A stretch of 64,000 nt of DNA from Scortum barcoo. Taxonomy: Eukaryota > Chordata > Actinopteri > Centrarchiformes > Terapontidae. The position numbers and the translations under genes were made by a program. Location: contig CM041535.1 in the NCBI GenBank assembly GCA_023238725.1, positions 25,349,978 to 25,413,977 on the forward strand, in the 5' to 3' direction. Below, in pieces: positions 25,101 through 37,014 of this stretch; within the stretch, counting starts at the first letter, position 1; each line of letters opens with the position of its first letter. Below the pieces are notes generated by a model, which was not told the DNA's origin, did not search any database, and saw only the letters and a list, made by a program, of their open reading frames with translations.

Positions 25101-25409
25101 ACTCTGATGTGCAGGTAATCTCCTCTTCCAGTTCATAATTGTGGTCAAATGTACAAAGAAATATAAATGTCGTAGATACATGAGGCTATATCATCTTCAT
25201 CTCTGTCTCCTCCTCAGTTTGAAACCGAGGGTCTGCTGACGTGGGTTCTTGCAGGCTCTCTGGGTTTGTCTTTGGCCCTGTCCTTCGTCATTGTTCCGCT
25301 GTGCCGGTTCCACTTGGGTCGGCCCTATGGGATCTTTCTCCTTTGCTTCTACTTCGTCTTCCTCCTCATTGCGCTGCTCACAGAGTTCAGAAAGATACAC
25401 ATTGTATAG
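19195..25409 (+). CDS. slc8b1: SLC8B1/NCLX, mitochondrial Na+(Li+)/Ca2+ exchanger
   Basis: NCLX extrudes Ca2+ from the mitochondrial matrix across the inner membrane in exchange for Na+ or Li+. There are 15 exons: 19195-19356, 20302-20454, 20917-20969, 21355-21412, 21601-21706, 21832-21999, 23237-23350, 23448-23519, 23623-23753, 23857-23998, 24100-24221, 24630-24783, 24877-24957, 25050-25114 and 25218-25409, encoding 590 aa (human 584). The N-terminus is a hydrophobic leader (MSVSGFLALFLVASSLQRP). Alpha-repeat 1 holds GNGAPDIFS (residues 150-158). The central loop is Ser/Asp-rich. Alpha-repeat 2 holds GNSIGDCFSD (474-483), followed by membrane segments and the end LLTEFRKIHIV. Both alpha-repeat acidic/Asn motifs are intact; Cys480 is Ala in human as I recall it. 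The start at 19195 was chosen because the hydrophobic leader follows at once. Introns 4 and 13 are U12-type. The gene is tail-to-tail with tpcn1. Confidence 0.96.
20460..20500 (+). repeat. (TG)n microsatellite directly after slc8b1 exon 2
   Basis: The donor GTAAGATG at 20455 leads straight into interrupted TG repeats, so length variation would sit next to a splice donor. Confidence 0.85.
21413..21600 (+). other. U12-type (minor spliceosome) intron 4 of slc8b1
   Basis: The donor is GTATCCTT (21413-21420), identical to the U12 GT-AG consensus. TTCCTTGAC at 21576-21584 is a perfect U12 branch site, with the branch adenosine at 21583, 17 nt before the AG at 21599-21600. There is no long pyrimidine tract. 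The phase-0 junction reads HNVA|GVTFLALGNGAPD. Confidence 0.9.
22555..23055. repeat. Dispersed teleost repeat in slc8b1 intron 6
   Basis: The stretch is built from variants of 'acttaagtaaaagta', 'ACTCAAGTACACGTACCTCA' and 'ttccagcactg', recalling a very common fish MITE-like repeat that ends 'tacttaagtacagtacttgagtaaatgtact...ccaccactg'. There is no coding capacity. Boundaries are approximate. Confidence 0.65.
24958..25049 (+). other. U12-type intron 13 of slc8b1
   Basis: The donor is GTATCCTT (24958-24965) and the branch-site match is ATCCTTGAC (25027-25035; consensus TTCCTTRAC), with the adenosine at 25034, 15 nt upstream of the AG at 25048-25049. The intron is only 92 nt and interrupts alpha-repeat 2 (FGGIIF/N) in phase 1. 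Confidence 0.85.
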
Positions 25410-26533
25410 ATGTGACGCTGAGGCCAGTCTGAAATGAGGGACACACTGGAACAGAGGCTGCACTGAGAGCAGACCAGTGACATCCTCCTCTACACACATT
25501 AATGCACTATTTATTCAAGAATCAACACTTTGTGCACTCGTCTGCTAACCCAGAGCCGGTTTGCAAAAACAAGCAGGCAAATGAATGACAGACTTTTCTT
25601 TTCTGCTCAGGGAGCGCTCAGACTAATCACACTGTGCCTTTATTCAACTTGTGCTGAGTGTAGCTGTGACGGCACTTTGTGACTCCACAGGGAAAACACA
25701 GGTTGTTGAAATTTGTACTTTAAAACATTGCGAATGAACTAAATGTACTGTAATTCAAAATGTTTAAAATTACCTTGTACAAAGCTGCTCTGGGGGAATT
25801 AAATCATTTTGGTTTGGTGTTTGTTTTTACAGGTTGAACAGCAGCATTAATGCTTTGTGTCTTCACTTACTTTCAGTGTTAAATGATACATTAAATTAAA
25901 TAAGCAGTATGATAGTACAGCAAAAATACATCAATGCACTTGACAATTTGAACAGTTTAATAAAATCCCTTATTAACTAACTCAAATACATTACAGAATA
26001 AGAAGTTATAGAAAAGTACTTTGAGTCTGTGGAGACATTAGTTAGGAGATACAACTGTTTTGCTGGGTTGAGCTAAAGGGAGTGTAATAGTTTATACTTT
26101 TGGTATTTATAGTACTTAATAGGAGTAGTGTTTGTTAATACTGATCAGATGAGCCGCTGAACTAAGGCATCTGGTTTAAGTACTACATGACTTACAAGAG
26201 GTCACAAAAGGCCCACAGCAGTATACGTACACAACATACTGCAGTAGGTCAGGCTCCCTGGTAGTATTTGCTGCAGTCTTTAAAAAGGCCAAAAGAGGGC
26301 GACGCTCCCGCTCCACTGGTCGAGAAACAGACCTGTAAATTCTGTCTGTCTGTAGTGACGGCTCATTATAAACTCGTCTCACTCTCACATCAGTCCACAA
26401 GGCCCCGAAATAGTCTCAAACGGGGAGTGTGGGGGGAAACTGGAAAAGACCTGGAGTGATGGGGGCTTCTTCGCATTTTGACAAAAAAAAACGCTGAGAT
26501 GAAGGCGTTTATGTGCTGCTTGGAAACTGTACA
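25410..26533. other. Convergent 3' region between slc8b1 and tpcn1
   Basis: This holds the 3' UTRs of two genes converging on each other. A slc8b1 AATAAA lies at 25959-25964, with an ATTAAA-type alternative near 25798. No clear minus-strand AATAAA was picked out for tpcn1. The two transcripts may overlap at their ends. No gene was seen. Confidence 0.5.
25959..25964 (+). terminator. Polyadenylation signal, slc8b1 (candidate)
   Basis: AATAAA about 550 nt past the stop codon. Confidence 0.4.
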
Positions 26534-29500
26534 TTAGTTGATGCTGTGAGGTCCAGTCTGTGAGTTGAGCTGAGGCTCTGGGAAGGAAGACAGGTCGGAG
26601 ACGGGGCTGTCTGGGTCCAGCTCCGGGCTTTGGTCTGGCTGAGGCAGGTTTTCCCTTGAATACTCTGCATACCACTCCTGGAGAAACAAGGCATAGAAAA
26701 AAAGTCAAGAGGTCATGTGACAGACCAACAGATGCCGTGGTAGTCAGGATTATTTCTTCAGTTTCTCACCTGTATCTCCTCCTCGTACATCTTCATGCTG
26801 AGGTCGCTCTTTGTCCTTGACCTGCGACCGAGGTACACCAGAGACAAGTGCTGTACGCGCCAAAGCAAAAGGAAGAGCTGGTTATTGGGGCCTCGAGTAA
26901 AAAGCGGAGGAAGACAAGCTGACTGTGTGTGTCTTACCCCGCCTCTGTCCATAGCTTGTAGGACTCCCTGTAAAGAGCTGAGGGAGGACAGTCCAGGGCA
27001 GGTCTGTTTGTACAGGTCCAGAGTGGCCAGAGCTTCATCCCGACTCACCTCTACTTCAAACACTATCCCGTTCTCATCTAGAGCACGTACACACACACAC
27101 ATAAGAATAACTCACATGCCACACCGTCCTATCAGCAGCTAAATATCAATCAAATAAGTGTTTTATCAAATTATCTGTGCAAGAAATGCTGCAAATATTC
27201 AAGAATACATGAAGGCTTTTGTCCTAAGTCGCTACACATTCTGTAAAAGCTTAAACAAAATCCACACACACCCTCTGGGTTCTCCAGTGGTTCCCGGTTC
27301 TTGCGGCTGTAGTTCATGCGGAACACAAACGCATCCAGAATGAACGCCACAATGATGGTCATCACCACCTGGAGAGGGAACACACAACATATTGCACACG
27401 TCAAATTCACAAGCATTAACACAGAGGTCAAACAAAAATACAGACAAATTGCAAAAACATTCAAGGACATGCGACCATACACAGGCCTCACCATGGTAAC
27501 GATGTAAAACGTCATGAAGTAGAGCCGGCTCCAGTGGCTCGTCATTGAAGTTACCCCTTCCTGTGTGAGAGTGAACATGACAGAGGTCAGACAGCAGCGA
27601 CCACTGATCAACAACGAGACTGCACAGCGGCGACTGATCAAAGAGCACAGACAAATGACTTCATCTTACCATGGTGATGTACCAGTTATTGACCACAGTC
27701 AGCTCAAACAGAGTCACTGGAGGGAAACAAAATAAGAGATTAATCCACAAATGAAATAAGACACCCAGAGATTGAAAAAAAAAAAAAAAGCAAAATTGTA
27801 CCTCATTCTTGTCAATAAATCCCAAGAAAATCCCATGACCAAAATAAAAAATGAATTCATCCTTTTAAGGAGTTCTGTCTGTGTCAAAGTGTGATACAGT
27901 TTTGTCCTCTGAGCCATTGACCTCCTTTATTCCTTTATTACCATGAACGACTATAGTTTATTCAATCCCACAAACACTGTTAAGCTGCCAGAAATACTCA
28001 GGACTCCCAAATCTGCAGCTGTAAATACTCCCAAAAGTCATTATGTACTCCTGTTTGAATAACATATTCTAAAGTGAAGCTAGGTGACCTGTTTTTAAAG
28101 GTTCACGTCTGGGCTTGAACAAGCTGGGGGACTTGGGCTGCACTGAGAGATGGACTGAGGCATATTTAGTTTTGGTCTACTCATTAAATTTGTTGACAAT
28201 AACAAACATATAAGATACTGTCTAATCTTTTAAATCATTAAAGGGGATTACCAAAGCTGCTGAGGATGTTGTTGAAGTTATTAAGATAGTAGTAGCCTTC
28301 CTCCAACACCGTTTTGTTGCCATAGGTGACGTTGACCTGTTTGTAGGAGTCTGCCACAGTGCTGGTGCTGAGGAAAAGTAAATATAATTTCACAAGGGAT
28401 AAGAAAATACAAAAAAACAGAGTTATTATTATGATGACAACAGATGACGCCATGACTCACTTGCAGCAGTTGGGGTAAACCACATCCGCAAAGAACTCCA
28501 TCCCCACAATGGCAAAGGAGTAGTAGAAGATGATTAAGGTCAAGCCCAGGCTCGCCATCCTGGGGAAGAGCTCGAACATGGTGTCCAACACGTTACGATA
28601 CCTCTGCTTGATCTTAAACAACCTGTGAGAGAAGAAATACATTTAAACATGAAAGAAAATATTAAACGGTGCCGTAACTACGTGGACACTAAACTCTTGA
28701 TAACAAAACGTACCGGAGCAGCTGGAATGGTCTGAGAACCACAATAAAGTAAAACGGCTCCATATTGAAGGCAAGAGCGATCAGGCCCAGGAAGGCAGAC
28801 ACCGTCACTGAGAAGTCAAACCTGGACGGACGAGCACAGGAAGGGATTAACACTCAAACACAGAAACAGTTTGAGTTGAGGGCTATTCATTCTTGCAGAG
28901 TAATGCCCACTGTGGCGAGTGTGAAGTTTTGGATTCAGTACTTGTCAAGCAACAATCAACCCATTATCCAAGTTTTTACTCACAGATTCCACCCAGAGCT
29001 GAAATAAGCCATCGGCCCCAAACCTGTAATTTTCAATAACACCTCTACACCATAAACTGAAAGTGGGAAGACAGATGCAGAGTTAATATTAGTATGCATG
29101 CATGTAAACAGCTTTAAATCATTTTTGTACCCTCAATGACCACATGAATACTGTTTTTTTATGTGAGTGGGAGTCTACTCACTGGTCAGGAAAAAAATGT
29201 AACTCCAGGGGACAAATCTGGACCAGGAAAAGTCGCCTGCACGAGGAGAAGAAAGTGAGAGACCTGCTGTGCAAAACGCTTTCTTTTGGTTCATGTTACC
29301 GGGGGGCTGGTCTTACTATTCAGTGTGTACGTCTCAACGAGGATCCACACACCGTTGATAGCCACCACCACATCTGCAGTCACAAGAGAAGGTTGAGAGG
29401 TTTAAGATGAGGGAGAGTTTGCCTCTCCGAGGACAGTGAGGGGAATGTGAATGATTGCACTTACACATGGCATACTGAAAGGCCCTGGACTTCACGAGCA

Positions 29501-32500
29501 AGTTGATGCCTATTAAAAGTAAAGACGAAGTGGTGAGAACAAGGAACCGAGAGACTTATTTATTTGGTTGAATAAACACAAGACGAGGAACAGAGAACGT
29601 GCCTTTGAAAATGAGGAAGGTCGTTTGTGGAAGGTCGTCAAACCAATGTTCTCCACTGCGTCTTGCCTAAACAACACACAAATATACAGTTCATGTACAT
29701 GAAAAACAGCCAAAAGAACACAAAATAGGGTGAATTATAACTTACAGCACAAATATATGACTACTTACCTTCCATTTAAGGCCAGTGACCTCATAGAACT
29801 TGTAAAAGTCCTGCAGACTGCAGCAGAACAGACCCATTAAATGACCTTTAATGAAAATGTAAGAATGCGATGAAATGCTGAAGGATTTGACAAACATCTG
29901 GCAGATACCTGAGCATGGGAGCCCCTGAGGTGTTGAGAGCTTTGTATGTGAGGAAGCGGTCTCTCGCAGACATCCGCGGTCTGTAGAATCGCATCAGGCC
30001 ATCGAACTGTTTCAGCGACACGCCCATCGGCCTCTGGAGAGGAAACAACAGATGCAGTGGTCGTGAGCGCTTCGTGAATTAATCATCTGAACCAAAATGC
30101 ACTCATGATGTACAGGAAGGCGACGTTGTACCTGTCGGCTGACCAGCAGCTGAAAGGCGTGGTCAATGGCGGAGCGTTTATGAAGCAAAAGAGACTTGAA
30201 CTTCATCTTCTCGACATCATTAAACGTATCAAACACCACTGCCAAGAGCTGGTGGGGGAGCAGAGAAAAGGTTGAGCTGATGAGTAATCGAGTAAGAAGG
30301 CTACGTGAAAGGCTTGTCTTATTATTAATAGAGTAAGACTTCTCATTTTTACCAGGTTCATGACGAAGTAGAGCTCTATGGAGAGGTAAACAATGAAGAA
30401 AACACAGGACCAGCGGTTCTTGGAGTACGCTGGCATCATCACATCAGGGAAACTAGAGGGAAACGGGACACACATGAGTCATGAGACACAGAGCAAAAAC
30501 TGCAGAATCAGCTGAAAAAAAACACACGTGCGGTCAGACAAAAGCATTCATGGTGAACCGTAAAAGCAGGAAGTACTGCTTGGATGCCGTGTGTGTGCAG
30601 ATAGTCGAATTGTACATGTGCTGCCGTGCTTACTTTGCTGTGGTCAGCAGCACAAACAGACTGACGAGGCTGTTCTCCAGAGTGCTGAAGTACTGCGGCG
30701 AGAGGAGAGGGTTTCAGTCAGGAAATCTGACCACTTCAGACACAGAAGACAACAACCCACCCAAACTTACATAACTCAGCCAAGCTAATTAATGCTAGGA
30801 AGACTAAAGGCTTGACGTACCGGGTCAGCTGTGTTTGGAGAGAAGAGGCAGAAACCTGGGAGGAGATGACAGCACAGTCAAACACACTATTTTAGTATTT
30901 TCAGAGAAACATCAAAGAAGCACAGTTTCTTACCTAGGATAGCAAATATAACCATGAAGAAAAGCAGCAGCAGGAGGATGTCAATAAAAGGCGGGAGGGA
31001 CTGGAAGATCTGACGCAAGTTTCTTATGGGAGGAAAGAAGCTTAGTTAGTGATGAACCAAATCAAATTAACTTTGAAGTGACCATCTCACAAAGGAGCTT
31101 CATTGAGACCAACCATCAAACAGCAGCTTTTCTAAACACATTTTACAAATAAGTTTTTAAAAGTCCTGTGTAGGATTTGATTATAGTGACTTGAGGCAGC
31201 TGCACCAAAAGAAGACACAAACAAAAACCCCTCAGTGGATTCTCAGTAGATGTTTTCACGTCAAATGAAGCACAAATCTAACTGAGCTTTTGAAGATTGT
31301 ATGTCTTTACAAGCTTACAAGTTATAATCTCTAATATCTATCTATTATCTCTATAATCTCTAAAGATTTTCATTCTGTTGTCTTTCACGGCACCTACAAC
31401 ATAATCTGTAATCATTAGGTGTGTTTTTGGATCTCACTTCAGTCAGTTTTTTCTTTGTTCGTTTGGCCATAGTAACCATCTGCTCACACCTTTTACAGAG
31501 GCCGGAAATAAAAAATATGCAGCTTCACACACATGCGAGCTGAAGAGAGTCTGCTGTGTTAAAAGCCTCAAGTCAGAATACTGCAAATGATACAGGCTTT
31601 TATCAGCAGGCTGAGGTAAGGGTGATGTGTTGCATCATTTGGTGATAGATAGTGACTTTTTATCTTTCATATAAAAAGAAGTGCATTAGTAAAGTCTGTG
31701 TGGTCTCTGCTTTGGGTGGTTGTGAAAACGTCTAAATCGAGGAAGGTGAAACTTTTGAAACAATTTTGTGGCCGTGACTGTGTGAGTGTTTGTTTGTACC
31801 TGCGCACAGCCCCACAGTATCGACAGTCCACCAGGAAAATTGGTCTGAGGGCTCTGGTCACTCGCACGTGAGACGTCTGTCTGATCAGAACCACTATGGC
31901 CTCCACGAACTGTAGCAGCAACACACACGTCTGCACGAGGAAAAGAGACAAAATGAACAATACGCAGAAACAGAAGCTGAATTTCAAAGTGCGACATGGA
32001 GGCCCGCAGACAGCAGTGGACCTAATCCTACGAGAGCAAGCATCCAGCATGCTGAAGTGACTGACCCTGACCTCTGACCTCCCTGTTTCTCTGTGATTAC
32101 TGCAAAATGACTCCATTATCACGCCATCAGAGAGCAGCCATCGTGTGTCAGTTACCTTCACCATGGTCCTCTTGTGCCGTATGAAGGTGTGGAAGCCTAA
32201 CCAGCGGAGTTTCATGCACAGCTCGAACGCCACCATAACCAGAGCCAGCAGCTCCAGCGTGGCGTGGACCTGCGGGGGTATCACACACACACTTTTATAG
32301 AAAACTGTCTTTACAAGCTTTGTTTACAAGAGTACATTTGTGCTCACTCACGTAGACGTCCAGGCGCAGCGAGGGCACGGCGGGAGCTTCACACAGCGAC
32401 AGCATCATCAGCAGCAGGCCGGTCAGTAGCTCCATCATGTAGAACACATGGTTGTGGGCAAACAGGTACGCAGCCAGTGCCTTTGGGTTTCGAGGATGGG

Positions 32501-35500
32501 TGAAGAACTTGTCATTGTTCTCTCCCTCCTGCACACGACATTTAAAAGGACAAATCAATCAATCAATCAATCAATCAATTAATTAATAAAAATTCAGCTG
32601 TATTTTTTATAAACATGACTAAGGGACATATCAGAGCTCTTACAGACTTTAACTGAGTGGCTCCCAAGTTGGGGGCTTTGCACATTTCAGTTCAGACATT
32701 TTGACTTTTGACACAGCTGCAAATAGTTTCATTAATAACTGATGCATTGTAATATCTGAGCAATTATTAATGTTATTAGTTCCACTTGTTCTGCTGTTAC
32801 AAACCATCTGGCAAGTCTGGAATTTTTATTTTTGCTTCCAAAGGAGGGCTTTGGGCTTTGGGATCCACTGCTTTCACAACTTTTCTGCACTTGATGTAAA
32901 AAAACATGCTGTGTGGTGGGAAGCTGCCATTACCCAGACTTCAGAGCAGCTACTGATGAACCAAATCAAATTAACTTTGAAGTGACCGTCTCACAAAGGA
33001 GCTTCATTGAGACCAACCATCAAACAGCAGCTTTTCTAAACACATTTTACAAATAAGTTTTTAAAAGTCCTGTGTAGGATTTGATTATAGTGACTTGAGG
33101 CAGCTGCACCAAAAGAAGACAAACAAAAACCCCTCAGTGGTATTTGGTACAAAACTACAAATACACATCATTTGGGCTGTAACTAACAATTATTTTCATT
33201 ATGGATTAATCTGTTGATCATACTCTCAGATTGTCCATCCTTTTCAAAGTACTGATGCTAATCAGTAAATGTTTATTATCTACAAACATGTACCTTTTCT
33301 TAAAAGTTACACTGCAGAGTTTTTGGCCACTGGCAGCGCTATAGAGCAACAAGTGGTGTGTGCCTGTTTTGTTTCCATTGAGCACACAGACCAGTGTACA
33401 TTTATTGTATTATAAGCAAACATACAGGCGGCGCAAACACATTTCTACTGCCAGTAACACACAAGCCTGCTGATCACCAGTTGGTAACAGTAATGCAACA
33501 ACAAAGACAGTGAAGAAGAAGAAAACTGCAAACAATACCTAATTTATAGTAGATATAATATAAGGGGTTAGGGTTAAGTAAATGTGTTTTGCACACTGGC
33601 CTACATACAGAGTGTTTTTGTGAAACTGTGAACTTTGAATCAGCCACTAATTTCTGTATTTGCACATCCCCACTTCCTTTGGTACTCTGAAGTTCCTTGT
33701 TTATGAACTTAACTTTATTACTTCCAGCAGCTGCTCGTGATATAAATATAGCTCTTAGACAGAACACAAGGTTTAACAGTCTACAAACAACACTGAGTGG
33801 ATGGTGTAATAAAAGCCATAAGATGACCATGGGATCTTAGCTGCATGTCCCTTTGTATACTCAGTAACGAACACAATCCACTGCGGTTGAATACCTGCAG
33901 GTAGATGGCTGCCTCTTGGTAGTTCATCTCCCAGCTCTGCCGCAGGGAAACATTTTGGGTTCTGTTGTGTTGTGGTCCGGGTGTTGAGATCACAGCATTG
34001 TTAACAATGTCATAATTGCCTCCTCCTCCATCTGGAAGAAAACACCCAAGTGTCAGTGCATCAATACAGCCCATATTAATGTGTGGAAAGAACAACAAAC
34101 TGTGACTTCAATTAAGCTGTGTTTTAATTTCCATATTTATCCTTTCTTTAGCATCATATATATAGGTCACACACAAACACACACACACACACACACAGTA
34201 CATGGAGGGGTATGTGCCTACCAATGCAGCCTAGTTCTAACTGTATAGCATAGGAGGAGATCACTACTGGAGTCTCAGTATGGGTCTGATCTTCATAGAA
34301 ACCAGCTGCCTGTCCACATAAGCACTCCATTGATCACTTTGGATTTGTCTGCGTGAACGTTTTACGGTCCCTGAAGTCCACAGCACGTGTGTGTGTGTGT
34401 GTCATTCACAGTACGCTGGTCTTATTCCAGCATTCACACACATCTGGAGATACAGATGGCCAAACATTCCAGTCAGACAACAGAGACACAGTTACAAGTG
34501 GAGTCCGGATGCGAGTCCTCACAGATCCAGAAATATGAAATAGTCCAAGGGCATCAAAGTGACACTGGAGACCACACCATTCAAAACAATGGACTGACGC
34601 TTATGAGGCTCAACGCTTCTTTGACAGCCCTTACTCCTTTTTGGAAAAAAAGTATCGCTCTCACAGTTGCCTTGACGAGAGGTACTGTCACCGGAGAAAT
34701 GTGACTTAAGCACACACTGCCCTCCTGCCTGAGACGCAGAGTTTGAACTTTGAACCCAGCGCTGCCGGTCGGTGAGAAAGTGCCATGTCTGCGCTGATGT
34801 CACATTGTCTGTTACGCCTCCACAGGAGGAATCAATCCCACTCTGCCGGGAGGACAGTGATTAACTTCAGCAGACAAGGGAGACATTGAAATATCTAATA
34901 ACACTGAGATAGCAACAGGCTGGACGAATGCAGATTTAGATGATGACGTTTTAAATGACTCATAGATTTCTTTAAGCTGCGTTGTCTGCAAGAATAATTA
35001 AAAAATACAACTAAAAAAGATGAAGATGAAATTCAGATTAGCTCTAAATAACCAGAATTTACAGATTCAAATTGGATCTCTCATAAATGTGAATCACAGT
35101 TTCTTTCTTCAGTAATAATCCCTCCATGTGTCTTTCTGCAGCTGCATATTTCTGCCCTGTGTGAGTCTGTCTGGGTGCTCTTCCCACGCACTGTACATCA
35201 CATGTTTCTGCTTCAGGCGCGACTCCTTGGAATAAATCGCAGCAGAGACCATATGAGCCTCTAAAAATGCGGTCCCAGACTTTTCCCGTCCACCACGATG
35301 GCAGCAGATCGAGCTAAAGCGCAAAGATCAGGTTCCAGTCCAGCGGCAGCCTGGCTGTTATCCTGATGGGAGCGCACGCCGTGTCTGCCGTGTGCCATTC
35401 CAACCCCTCATTTGTGCGAGAACAATAACTTGTTGGGAGCTCCCAGTCGAAAACACGACGGGGTCATGCTCACAGAAACATAAACAGGCTCAGCAGCCGT

Positions 35501-36842
35501 GGCTGTTCGCTCCCAGGACGAGAGAAATGTAGTTTTGTGGAGATCTGAAGGGTCCTGACCACCAGCAGTCGCTTCACACTTTGATCCAAGCATGTGACTT
35601 GTCGCACCCCCCCTTTTTTCTCAGCGTCCAGGTTCAAACTCCTTCTCTTTCCAGAAAGCTCCAACAGCAATCAGCGAGGACAGTAGGATACTTCCCCCCT
35701 TGTCCACCGCTCCCACATATCCTGAGAAAGAAAAAACACACTCCTCTCCTCTTCCTGTTCACCTCTGGAGCCAGAGAAAATGATCCAGCGAGCTCACACA
35801 CACAGAGACACACACTTACACACAGGCTGCATACATTCACACACTCAACACACACATGCTGCCCATGAGCACCGGGGAGGGGCTGAGGGGTGCCGGCCGC
35901 GCTGAGGCAGCAGTTTCTCAGATGGGTCATTTAGTAGCTTATATGTGAGGAACACAAAGGCAGCGGGATTACTATGTTGAGTGGATGCATGGATACACAT
36001 ACGTCCTGCACACACACACACACGTGATCTCAGAGCCTGGTGCACGCTCTCTTTTCTCCATTAAAAGCAGGGTGGCCTGGAGGGGACATGCAGCATGTAT
36101 ACGGCTGACTGTCAGCGGCATTAAAACAGCAACAAGTGCACATCTGGTGAGTAGCTAAGCACTGACTTTACATCACAAAATACACAGCTGTAACTACACA
36201 TGCAACATACACACAAATACTAAACCCTCTCTTATACACAACACTGTACGAACAATGCATCATGGAGCCAAAAATAATCAACACTCATGGAAACTCATAC
36301 CTTTGTGTGAGCCTCTGCGCCGCTTAATTAAAGTTTACATCTCTCTGCACATTGAACTCCCTCAGCTGCCAGTTTGTTTTGTGCATGAACTTAAACTATC
36401 TGTGCTGATTCTCACTTTGGAGCATGGTTTGTGATTATGTTGGGGCTAAATATTACCTCCACCCCACTTAAAGTAAAGAGGATCAACTAAAACTGTATTA
36501 GAGAGGTGTTGATTCAACTGTGTGTCATTTTGGAGCATGCAGTTTGTGATGATGTCAGAGTTTAGTGTGTTCTCCACCCCATTTAAAGTAAAGAGGGTCA
36601 AATAAAAACTGTGCAACACAAACTGCAGAATAAAGTTAAATAGTCACCTCCTACAAAGACTGGACATGACACCCTTTTATGAAAGCAGGATTAATTTTAA
36701 TATTTGACTTTGCACGCAGGGCATTATAATGAACATTACTACAATTAATTTGAACTTTGTGCACCACATAAACATTAATATCTCCTGCTTTGACTCCATG
36801 CACCTGCAAAGCAAAGTCCAATGTGCATGGACCCTGCGCGCA

Positions 36843-36873
<31 letters not shown>

Positions 36874-37014
36874 TAAGAAGTTATAACTCCACTGTGGTTG
36901 CAAAACACGCCAAACAAACTTACTCTCGTCTCCTCTCTCGGTGTCCTCGTTGAGCAGCCCGCTGTTCGCTTCGTCCCAGGTTAAGATGAGAGGCACGTCG
37001 TCGTCGGACTCCAT
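26534..37014 (-). CDS. tpcn1: TPC1, endolysosomal two-pore cation channel
   Basis: TPC1 is a two-repeat voltage-gated-family channel of endolysosomes, gated by PI(3,5)P2, voltage and NAADP-binding partners. There are 26 exons, 5' to 3' on the complement: 37014-36924, 34031-33895, 32528-32352, 32269-32156, 31930-31800, 31022-30934, 30855-30821, 30692-30634, 30452-30353, 30248-30132, 30033-29909, 29817-29769, 29666-29603, 29509-29465, 29373-29317, 29236-29183, 29056-28984, 28821-28714, 28622-28461, 28367-28252, 27716-27670, 27560-27492, 27368-27272, 27077-26938, 26850-26770 and 26677-26534. They encode 826 aa (human 816). Seen in order: a cytosolic N-terminus, the domain I S4 region (RVTRALRPIFLVDCRYCGAVRR), filter I TAN (276-278), a linker with the EF-hand-like region, and domain II with filter VNN (643-645). 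Sequons at N596, N608 and N613 precede pore II. The tail includes YLGRRSRTKSDLSMKMYEEE. The intron at 29510-29602 has a GC donor. Confidence 0.97.
29510..29602 (-). other. GC-AG intron in tpcn1
   Basis: Read on the minus strand, the exon ends TTC AAA G (29603) and the next begins GC ATC AAC (29509), which restores the conserved FLIFKGINLLVKS. The intron starts GCACGT and ends TTAATAG. No GT nearby maintains phase. Confidence 0.75.
31050..31238 (+). repeat. Direct repeat, copy 1 (tpcn1 intron 5)
   Basis: 189 bp nearly identical to 32954-33140. By eye the only differences are one substitution (CCATC versus CCGTC) and a 2-nt indel (GAAGACACAAAC versus GAAGACAAAC). Confidence 0.95.
31371..31567 (+). 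repeat. Diverged dispersed repeat, copy A
   Basis: It shares an ordered series of motifs with 43550-43752: TTTCACGGCACCTA, GGTGTGTTTTTGGATCTCACTTC, GTTTGGCCATAGTAACCAT, GGCCGGAAATAAA, TTCACACACATGCGAGCTG and GTTAAAAGC. Divergence is moderate, so this is an older repeat family. Confidence 0.7.
32557..32590 (+). repeat. (AATC)n microsatellite
   Basis: Tandem AATC units decaying into AATT, in tpcn1 intron 2, about 30 bp from exon 3. Confidence 0.9.
32954..33140 (+). repeat. Direct repeat, copy 2 (tpcn1 intron 2)
   Basis: Partner of 31050-31238, 1.9 kb away in the same orientation. Exons 3, 4 and 5 lie between the copies. Confidence 0.95.
36416..36612 (+). repeat. Diverged tandem duplication
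   Basis: Two units, 36416-36497 and 36529-36612, share TTTGGAGCATG, GTTTGTGAT, CTCCACCCC, TTAAAGTAAAGAGG and AAAACTGT in the same order at a spacing of about 113 bp. Confidence 0.8.
36845..36872 (+). repeat. (CA)n microsatellite
   Basis: Uninterrupted CA run about 50 bp downstream (transcript sense) of the tpcn1 exon 1 donor. Confidence 0.95.

Larger units (their letters stand above)
34032..36923 (-). other. tpcn1 intron 1
   Basis: This is the largest tpcn1 intron (2.9 kb). It holds CA microsatellites (near 34170-34195 and 36010-36025), a diverged tandem duplication at 36416-36612 and a long (CA)n at 36845-36872, about 50 bp from exon 1. No coding exon was recognised. Confidence 0.6.

Noticed and set aside
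31667..32290. A single 207-aa minus-strand ORF taken as one exon
   Set aside because: Only 32156-32269 is the conserved tpcn1 exon; the rest reads through the donor into intron.
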